Shown here in pieces: positions 45,555 through 55,145 of a stretch of DNA of 64,000 nt (positions are counted from its first letter, which is position 1; each line of letters opens with the position of its first letter). A program made the position numbers and the translations under genes. Location of the stretch: assembly GCA_965225935.1 (NCBI GenBank), contig CBDDCC010000013.1:186001-250000 (forward strand), written 5' to 3'. Below the pieces are notes generated by a model, which saw only the letters and a list, made by a program, of their open reading frames with translations, had not been told where the DNA came from and did not search any database. This DNA comes from CALJXB01 sp965225935 (GTDB taxonomy: Bacteria; Pseudomonadota; Alphaproteobacteria; Kiloniellales; JAKSDN01).

Positions 45555-45633
45555 GTTCGCGAAAATTCCCTGTATTTTCCCTAGGACCAGGGAATATCCA
45601 GCAGAGACGGGTTCGCTCGAGACTCCCTGCACC
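45555..45633 (+). repeat. Direct repeat copy B (pairs with 20239-20318)
   Basis: Contains GTTCGCGAAAATTCCCTG followed by TATTTTCCCT, an inverted CAGGGAA, and GAGACGGGTTCGCTCGAGAC followed by TCCCTGCACC, in the order and spacing of copy A. It lies about 150 bp beyond the end of a truncated recombinase gene. Sequences of this type recur beside site-specific recombinases in alphaproteobacterial genomes, from general recollection, not verified here. Confidence 0.8.
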
Positions 45634-45785
45634 ACCACCCAGTCTACCCATCTTGAGAATTTGGGAGAGCGAGGCTGGAAAGCCCGCAGTTCTGCGGGGT
45701 TCGGGCCGTTGCCTGTTGACGAGAGACGGCGGGATCGGAGTTGAATTGGCCGGAAGTCTCTCACGGCCCATTTGCCGTCAACGCG

Positions 45786-46314
45786 TTAGTCTAGAGCGGT
45801 TACGAGAGCCTCTTGTTCCTGCCAGAATTTCGGCAGGTCGACCTGGCGTGTGAGGGTCTCGATCGTCAGGTTGGCGGGATGAGTGCCCGCCTGGATGCGG
45901 CGTACCAGTGTTGGGGACAGAAACGCCAGACGCAGCCACTGGGCCACCTGGGCCTTGTCGATGCCTTCGTGCCTGGCGATCTCAGAGAGGGATGCCATCT
46001 CGCCGGTCTTGATCCAGTACCACCAAACATGCGCCTTGGCGACGGCTTGGGTGAGAGCTGGGTTCCGACGGCCGAAAGTGTTGGAGTCTCCCTGCAGAGG
46101 CAGGATGAACTTCAGTTCTTGCCCCTGCCGCGCCAGCGTGCAGGGCGAGGTGATGACGTGGATCGGGTTGTCGGATTGGGGCTCTACGCCCATGAGCTTC
46201 CCCAACTCTTCTCGGCGGAGACGAAGCTCAAGAGCGTTCGGGTGGACGACCACTTTGTCGATCACCTCGCGAGTAAGACGGTGTGCCGCGTGGTGATCTG
46301 TGGCGGTTTCCGGC
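45786..46314 (-). pseudogene. C-terminal part of a site-specific recombinase, cut by IS630
   Basis: The open frame runs in from the IS630 end (PETATDHHAAHRLTREVIDK) to a stop at 45786, so the N-terminal catalytic domain has been removed. SEIARHEGIDKAQVAQWLRLAFLSPTLVRRI followed by HPANLTIETLTRQVDLPKFW is characteristic of the C-terminus of serine (resolvase-type) recombinases in alphaproteobacteria. A GTG at 46265 could initiate a 159-residue product, but this would be non-catalytic. It lies beside repeat B, consistent with an integrative element. Confidence 0.7.
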
Positions 46315-47287
46315 TAGAGCGTGATGACTCTAGGTTAGGCCATATCCGGCGTTTTTGAAGTAGTTGGCACATTCCTCTGGGCCAAATGTCGGGAGGATTT
46401 GGCCAATGGCCTCGCAGATGTCGTCCGGGGTGCGGGCCGCGGCTGTTCTGAGGCGGTGTTTGAGCTTGGAAAAGACCTGCTCGATGGGGTTCAAGTCGGG
46501 CGAGTACTTGGGCAGGAACAAGAGCCTGGCTTGGGCCGAACGGACCGCCTGCCTGACGGCCTTGGACTTGTGGCTTCCCAGGTTGTCCATGATGACGATA
46601 TCGCCGGGCCTGAGGGTGGGCAGCAGGAGCTTTTCCACATAGAGGCGGAAACGTTCGCCGTTGATGGGTCCGTCGAGCAGCCAGGGGGCCTCGATGCGGT
46701 CCTGGCGAAGGGCGGCCAGGAAGGTCAGGGTCTTCCACTTGCCGTGCGGCAGCTTGGCCGGCAGCCTCCGGCCGCGCGGCACCCAGCCCCGCAGCGGCGC
46801 CATGTTGGTCCGCGCCCAGGTCTCGTCGATGAAGATCAGACGCTCCGGGGCGATACGGCCACGGTACTTCTTCCACTGGGCGCGCCGGCGCGCCACGTCC
46901 GGGCGCTCGCGCTCACTGGCGACGGCGGTTTTTTTTGAAGCTCAGCTTCTCACCGTGCACAAAGCTCCAGACCGTGCGGTAGTCCACCCGAAGGCCGCGC
47001 GCCGCCAACTCGCCCTGAAGCCCGCGCAAGGTGAAGTCACCCGCAGAGCAGCGCTCAATCAGCCAGTCGCGATGGGCGCCGACGATCTTCTTGGGGCGAT
47101 GCCCGCCGATCTGACTAGAGGCCACGCTGCCCGTCGCCCGGTAACGCTGAAGCCAATTGATCACCGTCGAGACCGACACCCCAAACCGTGCCGCCGCCTG
47201 GCGACGCGAAAGCCCAGCTTCCTCAACAGCCCCTACAACACGCTCACGAAGGTCCATCGAATAGGGCTTGCTCATACAGGCTGGCCT
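46315..47287 (-). mobile_element. IS630-family element, copy 1 (5' end missing)
   Basis: The right end is TAGAGCGTGATGACTCTAGG with target TA at 46315-46316. The element runs leftward in gene order and matches copy 2 (55758-56814) nearly base for base up to 47287. There homology stops 12 bp beyond the transposase start, and about 85 bp of left end is lost. Only a handful of substitutions separate the copies, so both arrived recently. Confidence 0.88.
46330..47275 (-). CDS. IS630 transposase, two frames joined by -1 frameshift
   Basis: The first frame (47275-46913, 120 residues) is a helix-turn-helix (LSRRQAAARFGVSVSTVINWLQRY). The second frame (46896-46330 and upstream) is the DDE catalytic part: FIDETWARTNM, DIVIMDNLGSHKS and SPDLNPIEQVFSKLKH. 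They are joined at a run of eight A on the coding strand (46929-46936), a slippery site where -1 slippage gives KTAVASERERPDVARRRAQW, the normal family continuation. The catalytic residues are intact. Confidence 0.87.
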
Positions 47288-47569
47288 TGTGCTCGAACCG
47301 GCTGCGCGCTTGCGGCCTCACCCGGGAACTCTTTCGACCATGATTGACATGGGCTTCCGGCAGTGCCCTTGCGCCGACACCGTGCGGCGATGTTCTCCTC
47401 GTCGCGAGCCCGCCACGGGAATACGGATATTCGCGCCTTGAGGACTTCGATGAACCGGAGGTCCTCACGTGCAATCCCACCACTCCGTCCCATAGGCGCT
47501 CACGTCAGACATCGGCACTTGGGTGCTTTTTCGTGATTCCGATTTATGTCCACAAATGCACGGGCAACT
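47288..47569. other. Intergenic stretch without an assignable gene
   Basis: Sequence from the broken end of IS630 to the DUF6282-like gene. A minus-strand frame (GRSGGIAREDLRFIEVLKAR) is open for about 70 codons and looks like part of a truncated transposon gene, but I recognise no family. The deletion that removed the IS630 left end has its breakpoint here. Confidence 0.4.
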
Positions 47570-48550
47570 CTAGCTCTGCTCGGTCCCCGGGAACTCAGGG
47601 CCGAATCTTGATCCAAATAGCAGTTTGCGGGGATTGACTACCGACATCTGAACGATTTCATCCTCGGTTATCCCTTCACCTTGAAGCAGCGCAAAAAACG
47701 TCCGCATACATTCACTCACACAAGGCGTGAAGGTTTGGCCGCAGTCGGAGGATAAAATTATTCCCTCCGCTCCAACCGCACGAATGATCTCAATATAATC
47801 CCCAATAGTCAGATCATCTATTCCGTGCATGGCCAGATTTGTGAAGCAAAGTTCTGAATAAGCACCATAATTTCTATATAGTTCAGCCACTGACTCGCCG
47901 CCCAGCTGTATTCCTGGCCAGAGCGGGTGTGTCAAAATCATCCTACGAACTCCAGCGTTGAAGGCGGTCTCGACGAGCAACTGGGTTTCATCGCCCGCCA
48001 GATGCCCGCTTGCCAGCACCAAATCGCGATCTGCAATGAGCTTGAGAGCACGGTGAAGGCCCTGATTCAGCTTGCCATCGGCCCCTGCAATCGTAAGCCC
48101 CTCGCCTTTTTCAATGCGGATTGTGTGTTCTTCATCGACACCCCAATTAAGGTCGATATCACGACGGTTGAACAGCTCCAGATGTGATTCAGCGCACACA
48201 GTCGGCATCCATACGACAAAGCGGTCGGTGTCCGGGCTGGATGCAGCCAGGTCCATTTTCCAACCGGACAATGCTGAACGCACGCCATGATGATCAATGC
48301 CGCCGCAGCCAAGATTGAGCGCGACCGAACCTACCAACGGGACAGTGTCATCAGGCTTACGAATGACAGAAACCCATCCGGTCGTCGGTTGAAAGTGGTT
48401 CTTCATGACGACGCCGATCCCCTCACGCCGCGCCTCCTCGGCCAACATTTCGGCATTGTATCGGCGCCGGATAAACTCCGGCCCAATATGCACATGCATA
48501 TCGACAATGCCTTGGCCATCCAGTCGGGGGAGGGGGGTGATCTTAGCCAT
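47570..48550 (-). CDS. DUF6282-like amidohydrolase-fold metal-dependent hydrolase
   Basis: A 326-residue TIM-barrel hydrolase. The N-terminal metal motif is VDMHVHIGPEFIRRRY (His19, His21). Further candidate ligands are in VVMKNHFQPTTG, LVLASGHLAGDE, MILTHPLWPG and IILSSDCGQ (late Asp). Relatives sit in amide, lactone or amidase-linked gene sets. It is divergent from the GntR/UTRA gene, with a GTATATAC site between them, and belongs to the cassette containing an amidase and an Rbs-type importer. Confidence 0.8.
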   Translation of the reverse strand: MAKITPLPRLDGQGIVDMHVHIGPEFIRRRYNAEMLAEEARREGIGVVMKNHFQPTTGWVSVIRKPDDTVPLVGSVALNLGCGGIDHHGVRSALSGWKMDLAASSPDTDRFVVWMPTVCAESHLELFNRRDIDLNWGVDEEHTIRIEKGEGLTIAGADGKLNQGLHRALKLIADRDLVLASGHLAGDETQLLVETAFNAGVRRMILTHPLWPGIQLGGESVAELYRNYGAYSELCFTNLAMHGIDDLTIGDYIEIIRAVGAEGIILSSDCGQTFTPCVSECMRTFFALLQGEGITEDEIVQMSVVNPRKLLFGSRFGPEFPGTEQS

Positions 48551-48681
48551 TTATCCTATTCCGGTGGAGCACATTGAGAGGTTTTCGATCATGAGACCTA
48601 TACTTGCGCCGGTAGTTCAATTGGAGTTCGGTGATAATTTCGAAGCGATGTAAGCATCATATATCACAATTAGCAAAATTG

Positions 48682-48689
48682 GTATATAC
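48682..48689. promoter_or_regulatory. GTATATAC dyad, candidate HutC-type GntR operator
   Basis: GTATATAC is a perfect 8-bp palindrome within AATTGGTATATACTTTTT and fits the HutC-subfamily consensus (GT-x-TA-x-AC). The same dyad overlaps the predicted promoter of the importer operon at 55147-55154. The surrounding 48551-48999 is AT-rich intergenic DNA with no gene visible; it should hold the divergent promoters of the hydrolase and the GntR gene. Confidence 0.65.
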
Positions 48690-48999
48690 TTTTTACCTAA
48701 CTAATTGTTTTTACGTATTTTAATCATAATTGTAATGTTATTTAGAGAGATTCGGCTCACTCGATCGCCAGCAGCGAATCCGCGATCAATAAAAACGGAA
48801 TGGATTTGGATCGCATGACCCTGGTGTTGTTGTTTGCGGACGGGCACGGGACGTCGGCCATCCAATGGAAAATAGCGATTGAATTCGCCAGATACCGGAC
48901 CGCCAAACTTGCTTGACTTGGCGGATTCTTGATACTGACATTCATTGCATGTGAAACGTACGTATTGCAGATTGCATCGCACCTGAAGGGGCATCCTCC

Positions 49000-49758
49000 A
49001 TGACGCTACCTACGTCGGTCTTGATGAGAAGTTCGGGGCCGCTTTACGTGCGCGTGAAGAATTTTGTACTCGACGAGATCGCTAGGGGCCGCTGGCAATC
49101 CGGTGACCGCCTTCCGTCGGAAGTCGAGCTGGTGAACACGCTTGGCGTATCTCGCATGACGATTCACCGGGCTCTGCGTGAACTTCAAATGGACAACATC
49201 ATTGCCCGCATACCTGGCTCGGGGACATTTGTCGCTGATCGCCCGCCGCAGGCAACGCTCATGGCGATCAGGAATATCGCTGAGGAGATAACCGCGGAAG
49301 GTCACAAACACTCAAGCGATGTCATTACCCTGGAGAGCAAATCGGCGAGCCGCCTGATTGCTGATGAGCTGGGAATTCAGCCCCATCGGGAAGTGTATCA
49401 CTCCGTCGTTGTACATCGAAGAGACGGACTGCCCGTTCAGTATGAGGAGCGATTTGTCCTGCCAGGCATTGCCACCGGATATCTGGAGCAGGATTTCACC
49501 TCCATAACGACCTATGAGTTCCTTCATGCGCGAAGCCCGATGACAGAAGTCGAGCATGTTTTAAACGCCATACTTCCCACCTCTGAAATGCAGACTTATC
49601 TTGACATAGATGAAAATATGCCTTGCTTGCAGCTAAAGCGTCGGACATGGAACGGCAATACGATCACCAGCACAAACAGGTTTATCTATCCCGCTTCGCG
49701 CTACAGTCTTGGTGGCCGCTACAAGCTGAATCGCAAAGACGCGATTAGGCTGGGTTAG
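49000..49758 (+). CDS. GntR-family regulator with UTRA domain (HutC type)
   Basis: A 252-residue regulator. The winged helix covers residues 12-80 (FVLDEIARGRWQSGDRLPSE, VSRMTIHRALRELQ, IARIPGSGTFV). The UTRA effector domain follows (about 95-245), with EVYHSVVVHRRDGLPVQYEERFVLP and TEVEHVLNAILPT characteristic of HutC-like proteins. It is flanked by the hydrolase and amidase genes. Matching GTATATAC sites at 48682 and 55147 suggest it controls both the hydrolase and the importer operon, and itself. Confidence 0.92.
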   Translation: MTLPTSVLMRSSGPLYVRVKNFVLDEIARGRWQSGDRLPSEVELVNTLGVSRMTIHRALRELQMDNIIARIPGSGTFVADRPPQATLMAIRNIAEEITAEGHKHSSDVITLESKSASRLIADELGIQPHREVYHSVVVHRRDGLPVQYEERFVLPGIATGYLEQDFTSITTYEFLHARSPMTEVEHVLNAILPTSEMQTYLDIDENMPCLQLKRRTWNGNTITSTNRFIYPASRYSLGGRYKLNRKDAIRLG

Positions 49759-49795
49759 AGCAAATACTTCGTCGCTATTGTGATGTGACCCGGTG

Positions 49796-51331
49796 TTAGA
49801 CTGCCCGCCTTTGACGAACACAAACGGTTTCCAGCGAGTGCGCGACCCTGTAAATCAAATGCTCTTCGAAGTGCCGGCCCGTTAACATCAACCCGACCGG
49901 CCGGCCACTACTTTTGCCGCATGGAACGGAGAGTGATGGATGCCCCGTCAAATTGAACGGGCAGGTGTTCCGGTTCATATTCCAGCTTTGACCAACAACC
50001 ACTTCCATGCGTGCATCGGCAGGAGGCATGCGTGTCGCCTTCATCGGCGTTGTGGGCATTGCGAGGATATCGAACTGCTCCAACAGCCGATCATAAGACT
50101 GTCGAAGGCGGCGCCTCAGATTTTGCGCCTTGGCGTAATACCGGCCCTTGTTGAGCGTTGCGCTATGCAGACCATTTAAAAGGCTGATCCTGACTGTATC
50201 CGCCATCTCACCGCCCGATTGCATCACCCGGTCGATCAAGTCCATTGTCGCATGGTTACAATAACCTTCGATGCCAAGGGCACAGCCATGACCGTTGATG
50301 AGCGTATGCAGGCCGCCTTCAAGTGCGATCGGTGTCCATATCGCCGTAGCGATCGCGTGCATGGGAACGCTGACATTCCGAACGTTTGCTCCCATATCAG
50401 CGAGTTGATTCACAGCCTGCCGGACCGCATGATCCACGTCCGCCTCGGAATTTTCGTGACCGAACCCCTCGTCAACAACGGCGATCTTCAAATCGGAGAT
50501 TCCCTCGGCAATGCTCTCCAGATAATCGATGTGCCGGGCCCGTTGCGGTTGCCGGGAATCTATGCCATCTGCCCCAGCCAGAACGTTTAGAAATAATGCG
50601 TTGTCAGAAACATTGTCCGATAATACTCCCACATGGTCGATGCTCGCATCGACACCCATAATTCCGGTGTAAGGGATCAGTCCGAATGTTGGCTTCATAC
50701 CGTAAAGGCCGGAAAACGAGGCCGGAACCCGAACTGAGCCAGCTTGGTCGGTTCCAAGTCCAACGTCGACTTCACCGGCCGCGACCAGTGCCGCGCTCCC
50801 GCTGGAGGATCCACCGGTCGTGTAACCGGGAATATTTGGATTTTCGACGGGCCCGGAAGCGCAGGTAAAACTGCCGCCGGCAAAAGCAAGATACTCGCAA
50901 ACCGATATTCCGGCGATTTGTGCGCCTGCATCCAGCAGCCTCGTGACGACCGATGCATCTCTTTCAGGTATGATCCCGTCAACTGATGTCCCGCACGATA
51001 TCGGCACGTCCGCAACGCAGATATTGTCCTTGATTGCGACCGATTTTCCCGCCAGCACTCCGTTCGGCTTCCCCTTGATCGACACCTTTACCCGCCAGGC
51101 GCCAACTTCGTTGTCTGACTTTGCAGGACGATGTAGCGCGGTTCTGGGGTAGGCGTGAGATGGCGGCGTATCGGCAATTTCGTCCAGCATTTTGTACGAT
51201 CCGGCAATGGACTGAAAAATGTTGCGCGCTTCATCGAAATAGGACGGTCGCAAGTCCAGCCCCAGCTTCTCGCCATAAACTGAAAGTTCCGATCGGGTTG
51301 GTAGGCGGTATCCCATGGCGACCTGGCTCAT
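49796..51331 (-). CDS. Amidase (amidase signature family)
   Basis: A 511-residue serine amidase. The Ser-cisSer-Lys triad is Lys101 (VAIKDNICV), Ser175 (TTGGSSSGSAALVAAG) and Ser199 (GTDQAGSVRVP). The stretch from GSSSGS to GLYGMKPTFGLIPYTG is close to nitrile-pathway and enantioselective amidases. Substrate-range residues cannot be interpreted. It is last in the importer operon, 88 bp after the permease gene, and likely hydrolyses the imported amide. Confidence 0.9.
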   Translation of the reverse strand: MSQVAMGYRLPTRSELSVYGEKLGLDLRPSYFDEARNIFQSIAGSYKMLDEIADTPPSHAYPRTALHRPAKSDNEVGAWRVKVSIKGKPNGVLAGKSVAIKDNICVADVPISCGTSVDGIIPERDASVVTRLLDAGAQIAGISVCEYLAFAGGSFTCASGPVENPNIPGYTTGGSSSGSAALVAAGEVDVGLGTDQAGSVRVPASFSGLYGMKPTFGLIPYTGIMGVDASIDHVGVLSDNVSDNALFLNVLAGADGIDSRQPQRARHIDYLESIAEGISDLKIAVVDEGFGHENSEADVDHAVRQAVNQLADMGANVRNVSVPMHAIATAIWTPIALEGGLHTLINGHGCALGIEGYCNHATMDLIDRVMQSGGEMADTVRISLLNGLHSATLNKGRYYAKAQNLRRRLRQSYDRLLEQFDILAMPTTPMKATRMPPADARMEVVVGQSWNMNRNTCPFNLTGHPSLSVPCGKSSGRPVGLMLTGRHFEEHLIYRVAHSLETVCVRQRRAV

Positions 51332-51419
51332 AAGCTGTCCTAAATTGGGTCCTAACTTTGGCGATCGGGCGCTGTCTTCAGGTAATCGGCTGAGGCCAAT
51401 TCACGAACGGACCGGGCGG

Positions 51420-52487
51420 TTACTCTGTCTCCTGCACTGCCCCGCTCACAGACGTTTTTTGCAGGCTAACCTGTCGCTTTTGAATAAGCCACGGACCAAG
51501 GCTTGATCCGGCCCTATCGAGCGCGGCTGCGAACACCAGTGCAATCCCCGACACGATCAGTTGGAAATAGGGTGTAACATTCAGCAGGGTCAGTCCGTTG
51601 GTCAGAACGCCAAGAAATATCCATGCGGTAAACACTCCAAGAACACGGCCGCGCCCGCCGGCAAACGCCACGCCACCCAACAGGATGATCGTTAGCGCCT
51701 GCAATTCCATCTGCAAGCCAAGCGATCCGGGCGACGAGCCGTCCAGTCGCGCGACCAACAAGACGCCGGCAACGCCGGAAACCGTGCCCGTTAAAGTATA
51801 AAGCGCAAATGGCAGCGCGCGAACCGGCAATGCGGCCATGAATGCGGCCTGAGGATTGATGCCGATGGCGTAAATGTACCGTCCCCAGATGGTGAAATTG
51901 ACAAACGCGGCAGCTGAAACGAATGCAAATATGACTAAGATCAGCAGGATGGGAACACCCAGAAACTCACCATTGCCGAGATAATGAAACACTTCTCCCA
52001 GTCCGTACATATCGGTCGGGCGGATCAGAAGGATTGAGCCGCGTAATACGCCCAACATACCCAGTGTCACGATGATCGGATTGAGCCTCAACACGCCGCA
52101 CAACAGTCCGTTGACCATCCCCGCGACCATCCCCGCCATAATTCCAATCACTATCGCGCCGAATTCCGGCACGCCCCAATCTATGACGGCCAAGGCTGCC
52201 AACGATCCCGAAAATGCCATGTTCGAACCAACAGACAGGTCGACGTGGCCGGAAATCAGTAAAAGAGCGACCGCAGCAACAACAATTCCGATTGCGGCAT
52301 CATTGGTCAGAATGATCACGAAATTTTGCCAGGTTAAGAAGTAGTTGGATTGAAAAGAAAAAAATCCAATCACACCGATCAGAGCCAAAATTAGTACATT
52401 GTTGAGCGCCACCTCACTGCTCAGAAAATCACCGATCTTTTTTGTCCCCGACCCTACTGAACCACTCAGCTTTGTGTTCGCGTTCAT
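51420..52487 (-). CDS. ABC transporter permease, ribose/RbsC type
   Basis: A 355-residue permease with eight to ten hydrophobic segments. ALLLISGHVDLSVGSNMAFSGSLAALAV is the RbsC/YtfT signature, and INPQAAFMAALPVRALPFALYTLTG is the coupling-loop region. The C-terminal GGVAFAGGRGRVLGVFTAWIFLGVLTNGL is also typical. Its start overlaps the ATPase stop by 4 bp. Confidence 0.93.
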   Translation of the reverse strand: MNANTKLSGSVGSGTKKIGDFLSSEVALNNVLILALIGVIGFFSFQSNYFLTWQNFVIILTNDAAIGIVVAAVALLLISGHVDLSVGSNMAFSGSLAALAVIDWGVPEFGAIVIGIMAGMVAGMVNGLLCGVLRLNPIIVTLGMLGVLRGSILLIRPTDMYGLGEVFHYLGNGEFLGVPILLILVIFAFVSAAAFVNFTIWGRYIYAIGINPQAAFMAALPVRALPFALYTLTGTVSGVAGVLLVARLDGSSPGSLGLQMELQALTIILLGGVAFAGGRGRVLGVFTAWIFLGVLTNGLTLLNVTPYFQLIVSGIALVFAAALDRAGSSLGPWLIQKRQVSLQKTSVSGAVQETE

Positions 52488-53998
52488 CCGCGCAAATCCC
52501 GTTCCGGCCTTTGTTGAGCGGCTTTAAGAAGTGTTGTCTCAGTGATTGCCGCCCCCTTAAGTTCCGCCGATATTAGACCGCCGCATAACACGATCACCCG
52601 ATCTGCCAGTCTCATGAGCTCAGAGGGTTCTGATGATGTGACAATCGCGGCCCTGTCCCCTGATGAAACAAAGTCCTGAAGCGCGTTGTAGAGATCCTTT
52701 CGAGCACCTACATCCACGCCCTGCGTCGGCTCGTCCATCAGCAGCAGCTTGGCATTGTCTCCCTTTTGCATCCATCGCCCAATCACCAGTTTTTGCTGAT
52801 TGCCGCCGGAAAACCGCTGCGCCTGTTGCTCGGCCCGCGGAGGCTGCAAATCGAGCCGTTCCGCCACGTCTTCAAACCGTTGTGCCTCGATCGCTTTTCT
52901 TCTGATTCCCAGATCCGAAATCATCGAGAACCTCGGCAAAAGCGTATTGTCGCTTGCAGACATCGACGCAAGGATGCTCTTTCGCCGTCTGTCGGACGGC
53001 ACCAGCGCTATGCCTTGTGCGACCGCCTGCGCAGGGTTTGATGCCGTCACCCTCTTGCTATTCAGCACCATATCTCCACTGTAGAGGCGCTGCGAGCCGA
53101 AGATCGTCTCCAGAAGTTCGGTGCGGCCGCTGCCGGTCAGCCCGTAAACGCCAAGTATTTCACCGTTGCCGACTTCAATTTCTATGGGACCGATGCCGGG
53201 CGAAAGCAGATTGTGCGCCTGAAAGACGGAAGGCTTGGCGCTGTTTTTGCCGTGCTTACCGCCAACGGCCGGCAGCGCTTCAAGGCTACGGCCTACGATC
53301 GCCGTCACCAGCGATTCCTCGTCGGTTTCCGATGTTGCTTCGGAAAGCACAACCTTCCCGCCACGTATCACGCTTACCCGGTCTGCAAGGGCAAACACCT
53401 CGCCCAGCCTGTGTGTGACATATAAAATTGGAATACCCTTCTGCTTTAGTAGTCTCAGATGCTCGATAAGCTGCTCTGCCTCAGCATCTGTCAGTGAGGC
53501 GGTCGGTTCATCAAGAATGAGGATGCGGGGAGAGCCCCGCAACGCTTTGATGATCTCGACCAGTTGAAGCTGAGCACTGCTAATCTCGCTCAAGCTTGCG
53601 CGCGGGCTTAAATCTACCCCGAGCTGCATCAACCATTGACGCACCTCCTTGCGCTGCTGCTTGCGCCGGATGAACGAGCCGATGCGTAACTCCCTTCCGA
53701 GAAAAATATTGTCGGCGATATCCAGACTGTCTGCTAGCGAAAGGTCCTGGTAAACGACGCAAACGCCGGCATTTTTGGCTGATTTGGGTGTTAAAATATC
53801 GTACCGCACATTGCCGACAACGATTTCACCGGAGTCGGGATAATGGGCGCCGGAAATGCACTTGATCAATGTTGATTTACCGGCTCCGTTGGCACCGAGC
53901 AGAGCATGGATCTCTCCGTCTTCGACAGTCAGATCCACGTGATCCAGAACGGAATTGCCGGAGAAAGATTTGCACAGCCCAGTTACGGCAAACGACAT
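52484..53998 (-). CDS. ABC transporter double ATPase, RbsA type
   Basis: A 504-residue protein with two fused nucleotide-binding domains. The first has an intact Walker A (GANGAGKST), ISSAQLQLVEIIKAL and Walker B (ILILDEPTASL). The second has the degenerate Walker A usual for RbsA/MglA (GLTGSGRTE), signature FSGGNQQK and Walker B (LLLMDEPTQGVD). It couples to the permease at 51420 and the receptor at 54023. Confidence 0.93.
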   Translation of the reverse strand: MSFAVTGLCKSFSGNSVLDHVDLTVEDGEIHALLGANGAGKSTLIKCISGAHYPDSGEIVVGNVRYDILTPKSAKNAGVCVVYQDLSLADSLDIADNIFLGRELRIGSFIRRKQQRKEVRQWLMQLGVDLSPRASLSEISSAQLQLVEIIKALRGSPRILILDEPTASLTDAEAEQLIEHLRLLKQKGIPILYVTHRLGEVFALADRVSVIRGGKVVLSEATSETDEESLVTAIVGRSLEALPAVGGKHGKNSAKPSVFQAHNLLSPGIGPIEIEVGNGEILGVYGLTGSGRTELLETIFGSQRLYSGDMVLNSKRVTASNPAQAVAQGIALVPSDRRRKSILASMSASDNTLLPRFSMISDLGIRRKAIEAQRFEDVAERLDLQPPRAEQQAQRFSGGNQQKLVIGRWMQKGDNAKLLLMDEPTQGVDVGARKDLYNALQDFVSSGDRAAIVTSSEPSELMRLADRVIVLCGGLISAELKGAAITETTLLKAAQQRPERDLRG

Positions 53999-54022
53999 TT
54001 CTCCGGCCCTTTCGGTGTGGCG

Positions 54023-55042
54023 CTACTGCGCACCCTGCTGCTTCAGATGATCGTCGGCCAGCGGAGATCCGCGGGGAATGAGCACCATGGGTACAATCCG
54101 GTCGCCAGGCTTAGCGCCGCCAACATATTCATTGGCAAGTTCCGCCATGGCCGTTCCAAGCTCGACCAGCGGTATCGCCATGGATGCCCGATAAACCGTG
54201 TCGCCGTCACGCAACAGCTTGAGCGCAGGAATGCTGCCATCCAGTCCGCCGATAAATGCCTTCGGATCGTTTTTGTCCCGGCCGGAATTGATCCATGCCT
54301 TGTATGCGCCTTCAGTGGCCGGGTCGACCACACCCAAAATCACATTGGCATTCGGATTAGCTTGCAAAATGGCTCGCGTCGCATCAAGGCCCTCGCCCGG
54401 CGACAGCGCATCCTGTTCGGCGACAATTTTCACATCGGGAACGACCGACCGGAGGCCATCTTTAAGGCCGTTTGCCCTTTTTTGTCCCCACGCGCCTTTT
54501 TCGAATCCGAGAATGACGACTTCGGCTGCATCGCCCAAGTTTTCTGCAATCCACGTACCCGCATATTTGCCGAGTTCAAACGCAGGCTCATAGAGGCCAA
54601 ATCCTACGGTGGCATCCTGGTTTTGCAACTTGGCAGCATAGGTAATCCAAACGATATCGGCTTCCCTGGCTTGCTTGGCCAAACCCTCAAACACCTCTGG
54701 ATTCAATGCGACCGCGATAATGGCCGGAACTTTCTGGGCGATCCATGTCTTGATCGTGTTGACTTGCTTGTTCAAGTCGTCGCCGGGATCATCCAGTATG
54801 ACTTTATAGCCCAGTTCAGCCCCCCGTTTTTGCGCTTGTTCGAGCGTGGTAATTACCGCCCCTTGTTTGGAATAGTTGGGGAAGCTGACAGCGATTATCT
54901 TGTCCTGCGTATAGCCGATCGTTGAGCTCGCCATCGACAAAATCGACACCAATAGCATGGCGATCAGCCCCTTTGCGGTCGAGCCAATTTCGCCGCCTAT
55001 GCGCCATCGGCAAATCGGGTGCCCCTCAATTCTCGGTGACAT
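54023..55042 (-). CDS. ABC transporter binding protein, ribose/family 4 type
   Basis: A 339-residue periplasmic receptor with an N-terminal membrane segment (GLIAMLLVSILSMASSTIGY) as signal. The mature part KIIAVSFPNYSKQGAVITTLEQAQKRGAELGYKV, LNPEVFEGLAKQAREADI and NANVILGVVDPATEGAYKA is typical of the RbsB superfamily. It is the first gene of the operon. The promoter and GTATATAC site are about 110 bp upstream. The ligand may be a sugar or an amide-containing compound, judging from the amidase in the same operon. Confidence 0.88.
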   Translation of the reverse strand: MSPRIEGHPICRWRIGGEIGSTAKGLIAMLLVSILSMASSTIGYTQDKIIAVSFPNYSKQGAVITTLEQAQKRGAELGYKVILDDPGDDLNKQVNTIKTWIAQKVPAIIAVALNPEVFEGLAKQAREADIVWITYAAKLQNQDATVGFGLYEPAFELGKYAGTWIAENLGDAAEVVILGFEKGAWGQKRANGLKDGLRSVVPDVKIVAEQDALSPGEGLDATRAILQANPNANVILGVVDPATEGAYKAWINSGRDKNDPKAFIGGLDGSIPALKLLRDGDTVYRASMAIPLVELGTAMAELANEYVGGAKPGDRIVPMVLIPRGSPLADDHLKQQGAQ

Positions 55043-55145
55043 GTGACGTTCCTTTCATTGGTTGTGGAATCCCTGGAATCCGATCCCACCTGCTTGATCC
55101 AGACCAAACGGTTGGGTGAAGACTATCGGCAGTTAATTATTGATA

